Of a DNA stretch of 34,104 nt, positions 7,701 to 17,321 are shown piece after piece (positions within the stretch are counted from its first letter, which is position 1; every line of letters begins with the position of its first letter). The notes below the pieces were generated by a model. It made no database searches. It was given only the letters and a program-made list of their open reading frames with translations, and was not told the DNA's origin. This stretch comes from Pseudomonadota bacterium. GTDB taxonomy: Bacteria; Pseudomonadota; Gammaproteobacteria; Pseudomonadales; Pseudohongiellaceae. A program made the translations under genes and the position numbers. Location of the stretch: the NCBI GenBank assembly GCA_022566775.1, contig JADFIJ010000007.1:1-34104 (forward strand). The letters run 5' to 3'.

Positions 7701-8936
7701 ATGATGAAAAAACCACAGATTATTTTCCCACACTGCGGCACTTACTTTGCTAACCCCAGGTTGCGAGGGAGCCATCTGCGCCTGGCCGTGGCCGCCGTCT
7801 TAGCGCTGGTCCTGTCCGGCTGCAACTACCTCAATCCGCTGAACTGGTTTGGTGGCGATGATGAGGCCAATGCGCCGGTGGAGTTGGGCGCATTCGATAG
7901 GGAAGTAGAAATGAGCCGGCAATGGCGTGTCTCCGTGGGTAATGGTCAGGGTGCTAACTATACAAAAATTACGCCGATTATCGACGGCGGTGTGATCTAT
8001 GCTGCGAGTGAGAACGGCGTTGTGCTTGCAGTTGAACTAAGCACCGGAAACGTGCTGTGGCGGCAACGTCTAGCTTCTACTATTACCGGTGGTGTGGGCG
8101 CGGGTGAGGGATTGGTCATGATTGGCACCGAGGACGCCGAGGTGGTCGCGCTGGACCAGAGTAATGGCGAGATCTTGTGGACGGCTGCGGTTTCCAGCGA
8201 AGTACTCTCGGCGCCACAAACCAATGGTGATATCGCCGTCGTCCAGACCGTGGATGGCAAACTGGTGGCGCTGGAAGCGTCCGACGGCAGCCAGCGCTGG
8301 ACCTATGAAACCACCTTGCCGGCATTGACCCTGCGCGGTACCAGTCAACCAGTCATCACGCCTTCAGGGTCGGTTATCGCAGGATTCAGCAATGGCACGC
8401 TGATTTCCGTGGCCGCGGACGATGGTGTCTTGTTCTGGGAAGAACGGGTGGCGGTACCCGAGGGCCGCTACGATATCGATCGTGTGATCGATGTGGATGG
8501 CAATTTATTGCTCGATGGTAATCGAATTCTTGCCGCCAGCTACCAGGGCAATCTGATGGCCTTTGAAATCACCTCCGGTCGCATCGTATGGGGTATGCAG
8601 GCATCGAGCTATCACGGCATGGAGCAGGGTTTTGGCAATATTTACTACAGTGATGACGAGAGCCGCGTCATCGCCATCAGAGACAATAGTGAAGACGTGG
8701 TTTGGGAAAACACCGATCTCCATTTCCGGTCGATTACGGCGCCGACTGCGATTCGCAATTATATTGCCGTGGCTGATTTCGAAGGCTACATCCATCTCAT
8801 TTCCCAGATCGATGGTCGTCTGGTTGGTCGCTTTGAGGTCGGCGGCGATGGTGTGCGGGCAAATTTACTGGCGAATGACGGCACGCTTTATGTATTCAGC
8901 AATGATGGCAGTCTCGCGGCCATCAGTTTGCAATAA
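7701..8936 (+). CDS. bamB: Outer membrane protein assembly factor BamB
   Basis: BamB is the beta-propeller lipoprotein of the BAM complex that inserts beta-barrel proteins into the outer membrane. A lipobox 'LVLSGC' sits about 41 residues after ATG 7701, followed by eight-bladed PQQ-like propeller repeats such as 'GVVLAVELSTGNVLWRQRL' and 'KLVALEASDGSQRWTYE'. The repeats are structural here; BamB does not bind PQQ. The ORF track starts at TTG 7680, which overlaps the yfgM stop; ATG 7701 or 7704 is more likely. The signal region is long, with about 22 residues before the hydrophobic core. Gene order yfgM-bamB-der is conserved. Confidence 0.93.
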   Translation: MMKKPQIIFPHCGTYFANPRLRGSHLRLAVAAVLALVLSGCNYLNPLNWFGGDDEANAPVELGAFDREVEMSRQWRVSVGNGQGANYTKITPIIDGGVIYAASENGVVLAVELSTGNVLWRQRLASTITGGVGAGEGLVMIGTEDAEVVALDQSNGEILWTAAVSSEVLSAPQTNGDIAVVQTVDGKLVALEASDGSQRWTYETTLPALTLRGTSQPVITPSGSVIAGFSNGTLISVAADDGVLFWEERVAVPEGRYDIDRVIDVDGNLLLDGNRILAASYQGNLMAFEITSGRIVWGMQASSYHGMEQGFGNIYYSDDESRVIAIRDNSEDVVWENTDLHFRSITAPTAIRNYIAVADFEGYIHLISQIDGRLVGRFEVGGDGVRANLLANDGTLYVFSNDGSLAAISLQ

Positions 8937-8957
8937 TTATCCCACCGGGGTTGTGTC

Positions 8958-10358
8958 ATGCGGCCAGTAATCGCCATCGTTGGTCGCCCCAACGTCGGTA
9001 AATCAACACTGTTCAATCGTCTCACCCGGAGTCGCGACGCCATCGTGGCTAATATTCCGGGGCTGACCCGTGACCGTCAATACGGTGATGGACAGCTGGG
9101 CAAGCAGCATTTCATCGCCATCGACACCGGAGGTATCACCGGCTATGAAGATGGCATCGATCACGAGATGGCGTCGCAATCGTTGCAGGCTATCGAAGAA
9201 TCCGATATCTGCCTGTTTCTGGTGGATGCCAGGGACGGGCTCACACCCGACGACCACAAGATCGTCGACTATCTACGCAAAAACAACAAAAACAGCTATC
9301 TGCTGGTAAACAAGATCGATGGCCTGGACCCGGCCCAGGCGATGGCGGATTTTTACAGCCTGGGTATGGCAGACCTGTTTCCGATTACGGCAACACAGGG
9401 TCGTGGCGTAAGCAGTATGCTCGCTTCAGTATTGCAGGATTTTTCTAATGAGGATGAGACCGGCACCGAAGCAGTCGCAGCGAAGGGCATTAAAATTGCC
9501 ATCGCCGGCAGGCCCAACGTGGGCAAGTCCACCCTGGTTAATCGCATGCTCGGAGAGGATCGGGTCGTGGTCTTCGATGAGCCGGGCACGACCCGTGATA
9601 GTGTTTATATTCCTTTCGAGCGTCGGGGCGTACCCTATACCCTGATCGACACTGCGGGTATCAGAAGGCGCGGCAAGACCAAAGAGACCGTGGAGAAATT
9701 TTCTGTGGTTAAGGCCTTGCAGGCAATACAGGACGCCAATGTAGTGGTGCTGATCGTAGACGCCCGTACCGGTATCGTGGAGCAGGATTTACACCTGTTG
9801 GGTTATGTCATCGAGACCGGCCGCGCCCTGGTGATTGCATTGAATAAATGGGATGGCATGGAGAGCGCAGACAAGGATCATATTAAAACCGAGATCAGAC
9901 GGCGCTTTATCTTCGTCGACTTCGCCAGGCTTCATTTCATTTCCGCGAAGTATGGCACCGGCGTGGGGGATTTGTATAAATCTATACACAAGGCTTATGA
10001 CTCCGCTAACAAGAAGCTTGCCACCAATAAACTCACACAAATATTGCAGGATGCGGTGACGGACCATGCGCCGCCAATGGCCGCCGGTCGACGCATCAAA
10101 CTGCGTTACGCTCACAGCGGGGGGCATAACCCGCCGATCATTGTCATTCATGGCAAACAGACTGAAAAACTTCCAGGGCATTATAGTCGTTATCTGGAAA
10201 AAACATTTCGCAAGAGATTGAAACTGGAAGGCACGCCAATAAAAATCGTACTGCGATCCGACGACAATCCCTTCGTCAAGGGTGAGGAAAATCTCAGCCA
10301 ACAGCAAGTTGCGCGCAGGCGAAGAATTCGCAAGAATCGAAAACTCGCAAAAGAATAG
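8958..10358 (+). CDS. der: Ribosome-associated GTPase Der (EngA)
   Basis: Der is an essential double GTPase needed for maturation of the 50S ribosomal subunit. Two G domains are evident: '[14 protein letters not shown]' near residue 8 with 'DTGG' and 'NKID', and a second '[14 protein letters not shown]' near residue 183 with '[10 protein letters not shown]' and 'NKWD'. A KH-like RNA-binding domain and a basic tail '[14 protein letters not shown]' follow. Length 466 is within the family range. It starts 21 bases after bamB. The next gene starts 12 bases downstream of the stop, so they may be cotranscribed. Confidence 0.97.
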   Translation: MRPVIAIVGRPNVGKSTLFNRLTRSRDAIVANIPGLTRDRQYGDGQLGKQHFIAIDTGGITGYEDGIDHEMASQSLQAIEESDICLFLVDARDGLTPDDHKIVDYLRKNNKNSYLLVNKIDGLDPAQAMADFYSLGMADLFPITATQGRGVSSMLASVLQDFSNEDETGTEAVAAKGIKIAIAGRPNVGKSTLVNRMLGEDRVVVFDEPGTTRDSVYIPFERRGVPYTLIDTAGIRRRGKTKETVEKFSVVKALQAIQDANVVVLIVDARTGIVEQDLHLLGYVIETGRALVIALNKWDGMESADKDHIKTEIRRRFIFVDFARLHFISAKYGTGVGDLYKSIHKAYDSANKKLATNKLTQILQDAVTDHAPPMAAGRRIKLRYAHSGGHNPPIIVIHGKQTEKLPGHYSRYLEKTFRKRLKLEGTPIKIVLRSDDNPFVKGEENLSQQQVARRRRIRKNRKLAKE

Positions 10359-10370
10359 GGCGGCAAGAAG

Positions 10371-11351
10371 ATGACAGTAACACTCGAAGATATCTCCCAG
10401 GCGGCTGCCCGCCTGCAAGGCGTGGCGATAAAAACGCCGCTGCTGCAATCCCATGTTCTTAACGAGCGCCTGGGGGCCGAAGTATTTCTCAAGCCTGAGT
10501 GTCTCCAACACATAGGCGCTTTCAAATTTCGCGGTGCCTACAATCGCATCTGTCAACTCAGCGACACGGAAAAATCCTTCGGCGTGGTGGCCTACTCGTC
10601 CGGCAACCATGCCCAGGGTGTCGCCTATGCGGCCAAATTGCTGGGGCTGCACGCGACTATCGTGATGCCGACAGACGCCCCGACGATTAAGATCGAAGGC
10701 ACGGAAAAACTGGGAGCAGTGATACGGTTTTACGATCGCCATAGCGAATCCCGAGAAGACATTGCCGCGGAAATTGCGGAAAGCACCGGGGCGATATTAA
10801 TTCCGGCTTTCGATGACGTGGATATTATCGCCGGTCAGGGCACGGCGGGTCTGGAGCTCATGCAGCAGCTCGCGGACAATGACAGGGTGCCGGATAGCGT
10901 ATTGAGCCCCTGTGGCGGTGGCGGTTTGTTAGCGGGTGTTTCTACAGCCGTTAAGGCCCTGCATCCCCAGACCAGGGTCTACGGCGTTGAACCAGAAAAT
11001 TTTGACGACCACCGGCGCTCGAAATTGGCCGGGAAGCGCGTCAGACTGGATGGCAGCAGCCCAACCTTGTGCGATGCGCTGATGGCCATGACGCCGGGTG
11101 AAATAACCTGGTCCATTAATAGCAGAACGGTGGATGATTTTCTCGTGGTTAGTGAAGATGAGGTGGCCTATGCGGTGAGCTATGCCTTTCGCCATCTGAA
11201 GCTGGTGGTGGAACCGGGCGGGGCGGCAGCGCTGGCGGCATTGCTAGGCAACAAGCTGGAAGTTGCCGGTGAAACCGTGGGCCTGGTCTTGTCCGGTGGC
11301 AATATGGACGCCCAGACCTTACACCATTGTCTGCAACATCATGCTAGCTAA
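10371..11351 (+). CDS. PLP-dependent threonine/serine dehydratase family protein
   Basis: This fold-type II PLP enzyme probably deaminates threonine or serine to the 2-oxo acid; serine racemase-like activity is an alternative. The PLP lysine lies in 'GAFKFRGAYN' at about residue 52. Substrate and cofactor loops appear as 'SSGNHAQGVAYAAKLLG' and 'CGGGGLLAG', and the end carries 'EPGGAAALAALL' and 'LSGGN'. At 326 residues it lacks the C-terminal ACT regulatory domains of biosynthetic IlvA, so it resembles catabolic or short forms. ATG 10371 is 12 bases after der, with GGCGGCAAGAAG upstream. I give no gene symbol, because tdcB, ilvA-like and racemase members cannot be separated by eye. Confidence 0.85.
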   Translation: MTVTLEDISQAAARLQGVAIKTPLLQSHVLNERLGAEVFLKPECLQHIGAFKFRGAYNRICQLSDTEKSFGVVAYSSGNHAQGVAYAAKLLGLHATIVMPTDAPTIKIEGTEKLGAVIRFYDRHSESREDIAAEIAESTGAILIPAFDDVDIIAGQGTAGLELMQQLADNDRVPDSVLSPCGGGGLLAGVSTAVKALHPQTRVYGVEPENFDDHRRSKLAGKRVRLDGSSPTLCDALMAMTPGEITWSINSRTVDDFLVVSEDEVAYAVSYAFRHLKLVVEPGGAAALAALLGNKLEVAGETVGLVLSGGNMDAQTLHHCLQHHAS

Positions 11352-11458
11352 AAGCATGGGAAATGTATGCCATCGGTTCCAGGGCGTTGCTTTTGCCGGG
11401 AGGGTGTAGCCCGGTTCGGAGCAGATGGGGAGCTTAGGAATTTGGAGAAAAGATAGAA

Positions 11459-12442
11459 ATGGAGAACGCGTCGCTGTCTGACCCGGTTTATTATCAGGAT
11501 TTGGGTCATGGGATTACCTGCATCGATACCATGCTGCAGCGCCGGGGCCTGGCCGCTTGCTATCTTCTGGAACACCAGGGAATGGCAGGCTTTATCGACA
11601 CCGGCACCAACAACTCGGTGCCGATACTATTGGAGGTGCTGAGGCGCAAGGGCATAGCACCCGATGCCGTCGCCTATGTCATGCCAACCCATGTCCATCT
11701 CGATCATGCCGGTGGCGCCGGCGGCCTGATGCAGCAATTCCCCAATGCAAGCCTGATCGTCCATCCCCGCGGTGCCCGTCATATGATCGACCCGGCGAAA
11801 CTGGAAGCGGGCTCGCTCGCGGTCTATGGTGAAGAAGAATTTGGCAAGATGTTTGGTCGGCTCACTGCTGTCGATGCCGACCGTATCCAGATAGCGGAGG
11901 ATGGTTTCGAATTGGACTTTAATGGCAGAAGACTGGTCTTTCTCGATACCCCGGGCCACGCGCGACATCATTACGTGGTCTACGACGAATTCAGTCGTGG
12001 CTTGTTCACCGGTGATACTTTTGGCGCCAGCTACCCCGAATTAAACTACGGCCGAGCAAGGTTCGTTTTTCCGCCCACCACCCCCATACAATTCGATCCC
12101 TTGGCATGGCAATCCAGCCTCGAGCGCTTGATGACGCTGGACCCGCAGCGAGTATTTGTTACCCACTTCGGTATGCATGAAGAGATACCGGCGATGAAGG
12201 CCTTGTTGCTGCAGTCCATTCAGGACCACGCCGATACCGCCGAAGATCTTGCCCAGGTCCCGGATCGAAGTGAGCGCATCGCCCGATCGCTGTTGCAGGG
12301 AAGTATCGACTACCTGCTGGATGCCCAATGCGGCGTCGATGTAGACACTATTCGTTCACTCATCGGCCGCGATATGGAACTCAATGCCCAGGGCCTGGAT
12401 CACTGGTTGAGTACGCTGCAGGCCCATAGCTCCGGCCCATAG
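11459..12442 (+). CDS. Metallo-beta-lactamase-fold hydrolase
   Basis: A cytoplasmic MBL-fold hydrolase of unknown substrate. The zinc motif is intact: 'THVHLDHAGG' (HxHxDH) near residue 78. Further ligand motifs are 'TPGHARHHYVVY', 'FTGDTFG' and a late 'VTHFGMHEE'. There is no signal peptide. Possible roles include thioesterase, glyoxalase-II-like or lactonase activity; nothing in the sequence decides between them. ATG 11459 follows GGAGAAAAG at a good distance. The 107-base gap after the dehydratase is large enough for a separate promoter. The gene converges on the minus-strand doxX-like gene. Confidence 0.83.
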   Translation: MENASLSDPVYYQDLGHGITCIDTMLQRRGLAACYLLEHQGMAGFIDTGTNNSVPILLEVLRRKGIAPDAVAYVMPTHVHLDHAGGAGGLMQQFPNASLIVHPRGARHMIDPAKLEAGSLAVYGEEEFGKMFGRLTAVDADRIQIAEDGFELDFNGRRLVFLDTPGHARHHYVVYDEFSRGLFTGDTFGASYPELNYGRARFVFPPTTPIQFDPLAWQSSLERLMTLDPQRVFVTHFGMHEEIPAMKALLLQSIQDHADTAEDLAQVPDRSERIARSLLQGSIDYLLDAQCGVDVDTIRSLIGRDMELNAQGLDHWLSTLQAHSSGP

Positions 12443-12569
12443 GCGACGCAATACCGGGCTCTGCCGGGGCGACTCGTAGCTGAAAACATCGGTAAGAAAA
12501 CCGCCATTTACGGTCTGCCAATTGTTGCAGATATATTGCGCGGCCGCCTCAGCCGTCGCTGCCTCTCGA
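12443..12569. other. Convergent intergenic spacer, no clear gene
   Basis: This spacer lies between the 3' ends of the MBL hydrolase (+) and the DoxX-like gene (-). It has no convincing hairpin with a T-run on either strand. A minus-strand ORF (12356-12637) crosses it but overlaps both neighbours and has no family signature. Confidence 0.4.
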
Positions 12570-13043
12570 TTAGTTTTTATGCCGCGCACGCCTGGCGAGC
12601 CAGGAATCCACGCTGAATGGGCCGGCACCCGCCGCAAAGATCACCATGAAGGCCACGAAGTACAAACCCGCCAGTTCACCCCGATTCAGAGTCGGATACC
12701 AGGCCAGATGCGAGGTCAGATAAGCCATGGTCATTAACAACATCGTCATCAAGGCGGCGAGGTGAGTACGGAAACCGATAAAAACCAGGAAGCCTGCAAA
12801 AAACTCGATAATACCGGCGATAAACAGGGCATTGATGCCACCAGGAATGGGAAAAGAGAGAATTTCTCCAATATTTATGCTGGTCATGCCACCGCCGGTA
12901 AACGGCTGTGGATTCTCGCCAAAGAGCTTGGCATAGCCATGGGTCATAAACATGGAAGCCGTGAGAAGTCGAAAAATCGTCCAGGTAATATCCTGGGATT
13001 TTTCGCCAACGCTGCCGAGTAGTGAATTTAGCCTGATTAGCAT
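12570..13043 (-). CDS. DoxX family membrane protein
   Basis: A small protein with four predicted membrane helices. Family features are an early 'RLLTASMFMTHGYAKLFG', a small Gly/Thr-rich loop, then 'FIAGIIEFFAGFLVFIGF' and a final helix before a basic tail. DoxX-family proteins are often linked to redox or thiol metabolism, but the function of this one is unknown. I chose ATG 13043 because GGAGGA lies directly upstream at good spacing; the ORF-track start at 13121 adds 26 residues with no signal. Length from this start is 157 residues, normal. The upstream gene on the same strand is a DsbA-like protein, separated by 126 bases. Confidence 0.82.
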   Translation of the reverse strand: MLIRLNSLLGSVGEKSQDITWTIFRLLTASMFMTHGYAKLFGENPQPFTGGGMTSINIGEILSFPIPGGINALFIAGIIEFFAGFLVFIGFRTHLAALMTMLLMTMAYLTSHLAWYPTLNRGELAGLYFVAFMVIFAAGAGPFSVDSWLARRARHKN

Positions 13044-13169
13044 GCCGATAGTTCCTCCGTATTGGGCTGTTGCGTAGTTCGATTGCTGTAAGGTGTCGGC
13101 GTGTGAATCCGCAGGCGCCACACTCGACCCTGGCGATAGATTGAGCCTTGGCGTATAGATCCAGGCGGA

Positions 13170-13868
13170 TCAGGATTCCCCAGATTCCTCGGCAACCACC
13201 TGCATGATCCTTTCTCTGGTCGGTCGCGCCAGTTGGCGGCCATTGATGAACACCGCCGGTGTGCTGCGAACGCCCGAGGCGTTGCCACTGCGCTGGTCGT
13301 TACGGATCTTCTGGATGACCTCGTCGGATTCGATGTCGGCGCGCAACTGGTCGAGATCCAGGTCTAACGCCAGCGCATAGCTATCGAATTCTGATTCCGC
13401 ATCGGTTAATCCGGACCAGATGGTCTGGTTAGCGAACAGGTAATCGTGCATTTCCCAGAAGCGGCCCTGCTTACCCGCCGCTTCCGCATAGAGCGAGGCA
13501 GTCCAGGAGTGGGGATGGGACGCGGTCAGGGGGAAATGCCGAAACACCAGGTGTGCCCGGTCCCGAATCCTCGGCCAGAGGCGGGTCATGGTGTCATGTT
13601 CGGTGGCACAGGCTGGGCACTGGAAATCGGCGTAGACGGTGATACTAACGGGTGTCTCCGCGCTACCGCGGACATGGTCGCCGGCAACGATTTCGATGGT
13701 GGAATAGGTAGGATCCTGGCTGAAGAATGTATACAGCACGAACAGCAACAGCACCGGAGCGACCACGAAACTGCCCACCTTGACCATCAGTTTCCGGGTT
13801 TGTTCTCGCTGTTTCGCTGCTTGCTGCTTCTGTTCTTTTATCTTGCGTTGCTGATCTCGTTTACCCAT
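13170..13868 (-). CDS. Membrane-anchored DsbA-like thioredoxin-fold protein
   Basis: A disulfide oxidoreductase-like protein. It has a very basic cytoplasmic N-terminus (residues 1-30, Lys/Arg/Gln-rich), one membrane helix at about 32-48, and an exported thioredoxin-fold domain. The active site is CPAC (cysteines 84 and 87, 'YADFQCPACATEHD'), and the cis-proline loop is visible in 'RSTPAVFINGRQL'. These fit the BdbD/DsbA 'Thioredoxin_4' group rather than classical soluble DsbA. It may oxidise or shuffle disulfides in exported proteins, for example the many exported enzymes encoded nearby; that link is inference. ATG 13868 has only a weak AGAG upstream. Confidence 0.85.
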   Translation of the reverse strand: MGKRDQQRKIKEQKQQAAKQREQTRKLMVKVGSFVVAPVLLLFVLYTFFSQDPTYSTIEIVAGDHVRGSAETPVSITVYADFQCPACATEHDTMTRLWPRIRDRAHLVFRHFPLTASHPHSWTASLYAEAAGKQGRFWEMHDYLFANQTIWSGLTDAESEFDSYALALDLDLDQLRADIESDEVIQKIRNDQRSGNASGVRSTPAVFINGRQLARPTRERIMQVVAEESGES

Positions 13869-14090
13869 CTCTAGTCGGACACCTGAGGTTATTTTATTGG
13901 AAGATGCCAGAGCTGCGCTGGCTTCGAAACCTGGATTACGCGGCTATGTACTATAACCAGAAATGTCGATGAGGCAAAGCCACCACCGTCATCGGCTCAT
14001 CTCAGATTAATGTCGCCAATGGGACTGGCTAAGACGCAGTCATCGAGGCAGGGCTCGATGGGGGACGCTGGCGCTAAAAAAAGAACCGCC
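13869..14090. other. Spacer without recognised gene
   Basis: This lies upstream of the DsbA-like gene and downstream of the DUF3307 gene (both minus strand). It probably carries the promoter of the DsbA-like gene. I see no RNA gene and no strong hairpin; ORFs here are short and lack family features. Confidence 0.35.
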
Positions 14091-14432
14091 CTAGTACCAT
14101 AAAACCAGGGCATAGCCGACTTTGCAACCGATGTGTACAGCCTGATCTTGATGCATGCCGATCCAGCCCTCACACTTGGCAAAGTCCGTAATCCAATGCA
14201 GGACGACCTCTAACAGCGCCAGCCACAGGCTGTTGGTGACCAGAAAGACGATACCGCCGTGCACCATGGCGTGTGCGGTGAGCCAGTAATACCAAACTGG
14301 GAACAGGCTCGCCTCTTTATCATGAATCTTGTCATTGCGATTCTTGCCGTAGCCCATAGCTTCGGGTTGCAACACGAAGTCAGCCAGAGCATGGCCAAAG
14401 ATCAGCATGAAAAGGGTTTCAATAAATGGCAT
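14091..14432 (-). CDS. DUF3307 family membrane protein
   Basis: A 113-residue protein with about three membrane helices. The conserved polar residues of DUF3307 are visible in order: 'GHALADFVLQPEAMG' in the first helix, 'AHAMVHGGIV' in the second, 'HWITDFAKCEG' in the third, and 'DQAVHIGCKVGYAL' near the end. The His/Asp/Gln pattern inside the membrane suggests an ion-binding or enzymatic role, but no function is established that I can name. ATG 14432 has GGGGAC upstream. The gene stands alone on the minus strand with long spacers on both sides. Confidence 0.8.
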   Translation of the reverse strand: MPFIETLFMLIFGHALADFVLQPEAMGYGKNRNDKIHDKEASLFPVWYYWLTAHAMVHGGIVFLVTNSLWLALLEVVLHWITDFAKCEGWIGMHQDQAVHIGCKVGYALVLWY

Positions 14433-15003
14433 GTCCGGGTCCCCAGCTAAGGTGGATCTTCCTTGTCAGAATTGGCGCGGCACCGCGAATATTTTCCGAG
14501 CCTGCTTCTGCAGGGGGAATAACAGCACGATTTACGCTACTCCACAATAATACGTATTAAACAGGCCAGGGGATCGCTCGCCGAGACGAAGTTGCGAGAG
14601 AGATCACACATATTTGCAACTTTATCCAAAGCTTTGACCGATATTGGTAAAATCCTGGTTTAACTTGTTGAAAAATCTACGGAATATAAAAAAACCCACA
14701 CTATGAAAATGCTGGAATTGAGTCGAAATTGGGCTAGATTTGAACAAATTTGACACAATATATCCCTGCCAGGCTAACCACCAGGGACTTCCAATTTTCA
14801 CCTCGGTCCCGGCAGTAGAACCGGCCAGCCGGTACCGTGCCGGCCCAGAGGCCGCTGTTGGTACCGTGTTCGAGAATCCAGATAAGTTCCACAGACCGTG
14901 CATAACACCTATTTTATGGTATGCCCTTGTACGTCATGGACTGACATTTCACATGTCGGTACAGGTTAGGTGTGAGTTCAACCAGGGCCATGTTTGCACC
15001 GGC
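14433..15003. other. Non-coding spacer of 571 bases with hairpin and AT-rich block
   Basis: No supported gene. The stretch 14640-14760 is notably AT-rich, with a run of seven A at about 14687. Around 14907-14971 there is a nested inverted repeat: outer arms CACCTA/TAGGTG, middle TTGTAC/GTACAG (imperfect) and an inner 7-bp hairpin with stem GACAT/ATGTC. It lies just downstream of the M23 peptidase gene and could help end its transcription, but no T-run follows. GGTACCGTG occurs twice within 14830-14870, probably by chance. The plus-strand ORF 14740-15555 runs antisense into the peptidase and is not believed. Confidence 0.45.
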
Positions 15004-15885
15004 TCATTGTGTCAAAAACAGGGCAGGATCGACTCGAGTGTTATTGAGATTCACACTCCAGTGCAGATGAGGTCCGGTTACTCTCCCGGTTTGGCCGACA
15101 CGGCCGATCTGGTCGCCGGTACGAATAACGGTACCGGGCTCCACATCGATCGTGTTCATATGGCAGTAGAGGCTGATCAGGCCATGACCATGGTCGATGA
15201 TGATGGTGTTGCCGTTGAAGAAATAGTTACCGGTGGTGAGAATAATACCCGGCGCGGGCGCGTAGATGGCTGTGCCTTCATCGGCGGCGATATCCATGCC
15301 GGAATGGGGATTGCGAGGCTGCTCGTTAAAAAAGCGCTTAAGGCCGAACGAACTGCTGCGGATGCCAGCCACCGGCGCCTGCATGCTGAAAACGGGTGTC
15401 AGAGAATCGTCCCAGCTGGAGAACGCCCTGGTCATCTCGGCACTCTCGCGATTTATTCGTACCATATCTTCAGCGTTAGGATTTACCTGGCGAGTATTGC
15501 TAATAGTAAGGTGTTGTTCAACATACTCCTTGAATTCGATGGAGAATTGCAGTGACTCACTACGCCCGTCTGCGAAACTGAGATCAAATTGCTGGGAACC
15601 GATCTCGGCATTCAAGGGAATGCCGATGATGGCATATTGTTCACCATTGTAATTCGCCAGAGTAATGCGTTGATTCTTATAGCGGCCGGACAGCGCCCCG
15701 GCGCGGGTGGGAATGACGGCGATGCCGCCTGGAACCAGGGAAGATTTGGGCAGTGTCGTGACGGCAACATCCGCCAGTATGTATGCAGAATTTACGAGCA
15801 ATAAGAGGCTTAGGCAAATTGGAATCAGATGACCTATAACTAGTCTTTGCCTAAATATAAGCCGGTGTATGCTCTTATTTCTCAT
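15004..15885 (-). CDS. M23 family metallopeptidase (LytM-like murein hydrolase)
   Basis: An exported zinc peptidase or LytM-type protein acting on peptidoglycan. It has a basic N-terminus and hydrophobic signal segment ('HLIPICLSLLLLVNSAYILA'), an N-terminal beta domain, and a C-terminal M23 domain. The metal-binding motifs are intact: 'HSGMDIAADEGT' (HxxxD) and 'GPHLHWSVNL' (HxH), with 'YCHM' in between. An active endopeptidase is therefore more likely than an inactive EnvC/NlpD-type activator. The start overlaps the end of xseA by 11 bases, which indicates translational coupling. Length 293 is typical of single-domain exported members. Confidence 0.9.
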   Translation of the reverse strand: MRNKSIHRLIFRQRLVIGHLIPICLSLLLLVNSAYILADVAVTTLPKSSLVPGGIAVIPTRAGALSGRYKNQRITLANYNGEQYAIIGIPLNAEIGSQQFDLSFADGRSESLQFSIEFKEYVEQHLTISNTRQVNPNAEDMVRINRESAEMTRAFSSWDDSLTPVFSMQAPVAGIRSSSFGLKRFFNEQPRNPHSGMDIAADEGTAIYAPAPGIILTTGNYFFNGNTIIIDHGHGLISLYCHMNTIDVEPGTVIRTGDQIGRVGQTGRVTGPHLHWSVNLNNTRVDPALFLTQ

Positions 15886-17260
15886 CGTTTTCCACTGACT
15901 CCACCACGGAAATTATCTGTCCCCGGTTCACTCTGGATAAAATCGTACTGCCTATCTCAACATCGTCGCTGCGGCGGATTACTTTCGCGGAGTCGTCAAA
16001 GGTAATGCTGTATCCCCGGCCCAAGGTGCCGAGGGGGCTCACCGTGTTGAGAGAACGACTCAATTCCCCCAGTTTTGCAACACGAGTTTTAATCAGAGCA
16101 GTCGCCGCCTGCCTCAGGCTCTTCATCACATTGTCCATCTGAATTTTCAGTTGCTGCAGTCGCTGTGCCGGCGAATGTGCTAATAGTGATCTGGCCAGTT
16201 CGTTTAGATCACTTCTCTGTCTGCTGAGGCCGTGTGTTATCGCCAGCCGCAGACGGTTTTCGAGTCTATCCAGGTTCTGTGCCTGTTCCTGCAGGCGACG
16301 GTCTGGATGTTTTAACTGTTTAATCAACCATGCCAGAACCTGCTGCGCCTGGCGGAGGGTCTGTCCGATGGCGCTGCGAAACTGTAACTGATAAGCCGTA
16401 AGTAACTGAAAGTAATCCTCCTGGTCCGGGCTCATGAGCTCGGCGGCGGAAGAAGGGGTCGGTGCCCGCAGATCGGCGACGAAGTCGGCGATGGTGAAGT
16501 CGATCTCGTGGCCAACGGCGCTGGTTATCGGCAGTTCGCTAGCATAAATTGCCCGCGCAACCCGCTCCTCGTTGAATGCCTGCAGATCTTCCAGGGAGCC
16601 ACCGCCGCGACTGACGATGAGTGCCTGCAGGTCGAGTTTATGTCGGACTCGATTGGCAGATTCGATGGCGCTAACGATTTGCTCCACGGCATCGCCGCCC
16701 TGCACGGCGACGGGAAACAGGGTGATGCGGATGGCTGGAAACCGCCGTCTGAACACACTCAGAATATCCTGTAGCGCCGCCCCCGTCGGTGAAGTGACGA
16801 CACCGATGTGGTCATAGTGGGAAAGCACTTGCTGTTTATTTTCCTGATCGAACAGGCCCTCGGCCTGTAGCCTGGCTTTCAGTTCTTCGAATGCCCGCCG
16901 CAGGGCACCATCTCCCACTTCCTCCATGGAGTCGGCGATCAACTGGTAGTCGCCCCGTCCTTCATAAATGCTCAAGCGTCCCCTGACGATGATCTGATTG
17001 CCGTTTGCCGGTTTGAAGCGAACGCTCCTATTGTTCCCGCGAAACATGGCGCAGCGAATCTGGGCTGACTTGTCTTTTAAGGTTAGGTACCAATGGCCGG
17101 AGGCCGGCATCGCCAGGTTGGAAATTTCGCCTTCGACGATGACCGCCGGGAAATTGGATTCCAGTATCGAGCGCGCCATTCGATTGAGGCTGCTGACCGT
17201 GAGGAGTTTTGCGGGCGCATCGGCATCGGTGGTGGAGGCTGGGAATTCGCTCTGTCGCAT
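15875..17260 (-). CDS. xseA: Exodeoxyribonuclease VII large subunit
   Basis: XseA with XseB forms exonuclease VII, which degrades single-stranded DNA from both ends to oligonucleotides. The N-terminal OB-fold DNA-binding domain is visible ('EGEISNLAMPASGHWYLTLK'), then the catalytic domain with 'VVTSPTGAALQDIL' and 'VSRGGGSLEDLQAFNEE'. A long coiled-coil region of Gln/Leu/Arg-rich helices follows, and the ending 'LGRGYSIT' is characteristic. Length 461 is normal. The small subunit xseB is not in the window. The gene overlaps the M23 gene downstream. Confidence 0.96.
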   Translation of the reverse strand: MRQSEFPASTTDADAPAKLLTVSSLNRMARSILESNFPAVIVEGEISNLAMPASGHWYLTLKDKSAQIRCAMFRGNNRSVRFKPANGNQIIVRGRLSIYEGRGDYQLIADSMEEVGDGALRRAFEELKARLQAEGLFDQENKQQVLSHYDHIGVVTSPTGAALQDILSVFRRRFPAIRITLFPVAVQGGDAVEQIVSAIESANRVRHKLDLQALIVSRGGGSLEDLQAFNEERVARAIYASELPITSAVGHEIDFTIADFVADLRAPTPSSAAELMSPDQEDYFQLLTAYQLQFRSAIGQTLRQAQQVLAWLIKQLKHPDRRLQEQAQNLDRLENRLRLAITHGLSRQRSDLNELARSLLAHSPAQRLQQLKIQMDNVMKSLRQAATALIKTRVAKLGELSRSLNTVSPLGTLGRGYSITFDDSAKVIRRSDDVEIGSTILSRVNRGQIISVVESVENDEK

Positions 17261-17321
17261 ATAAGCAGTCTAACCTAGAAGGCTGTCGAAAATCTCTCAG
17301 GGAGTCCTGAAGCAGCCAGTT

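Noticed and set aside
7701-8936. BamB propeller counted as a further PQQ enzyme
   Set aside because: The lipobox and the yfgM-bamB-der context identify it as BamB, whose PQQ-like repeats are structural.
9789-10742. 317-residue minus-strand ORF opposite der and the dehydratase
   Set aside because: It covers parts of two well-supported plus-strand genes and has no family features.
12356-12637. 93-residue minus-strand ORF spanning the MBL/DoxX spacer
   Set aside because: The middle reads somewhat protein-like, but it overlaps the coding ends of both neighbours and has no signal, motif or ribosome site. It is too weak to call a gene.
14843-14872. Direct repeat GGTACCGTG in the spacer near 14.85 kb
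   Set aside because: It is only nine bases, two copies, without flanking mobile-element features; probably chance.
14740-15555. 271-residue plus-strand ORF across the 14.4-15.0 kb spacer
   Set aside because: Two thirds lie antisense to the M23 peptidase. The rest shows no domain and no ribosome site.
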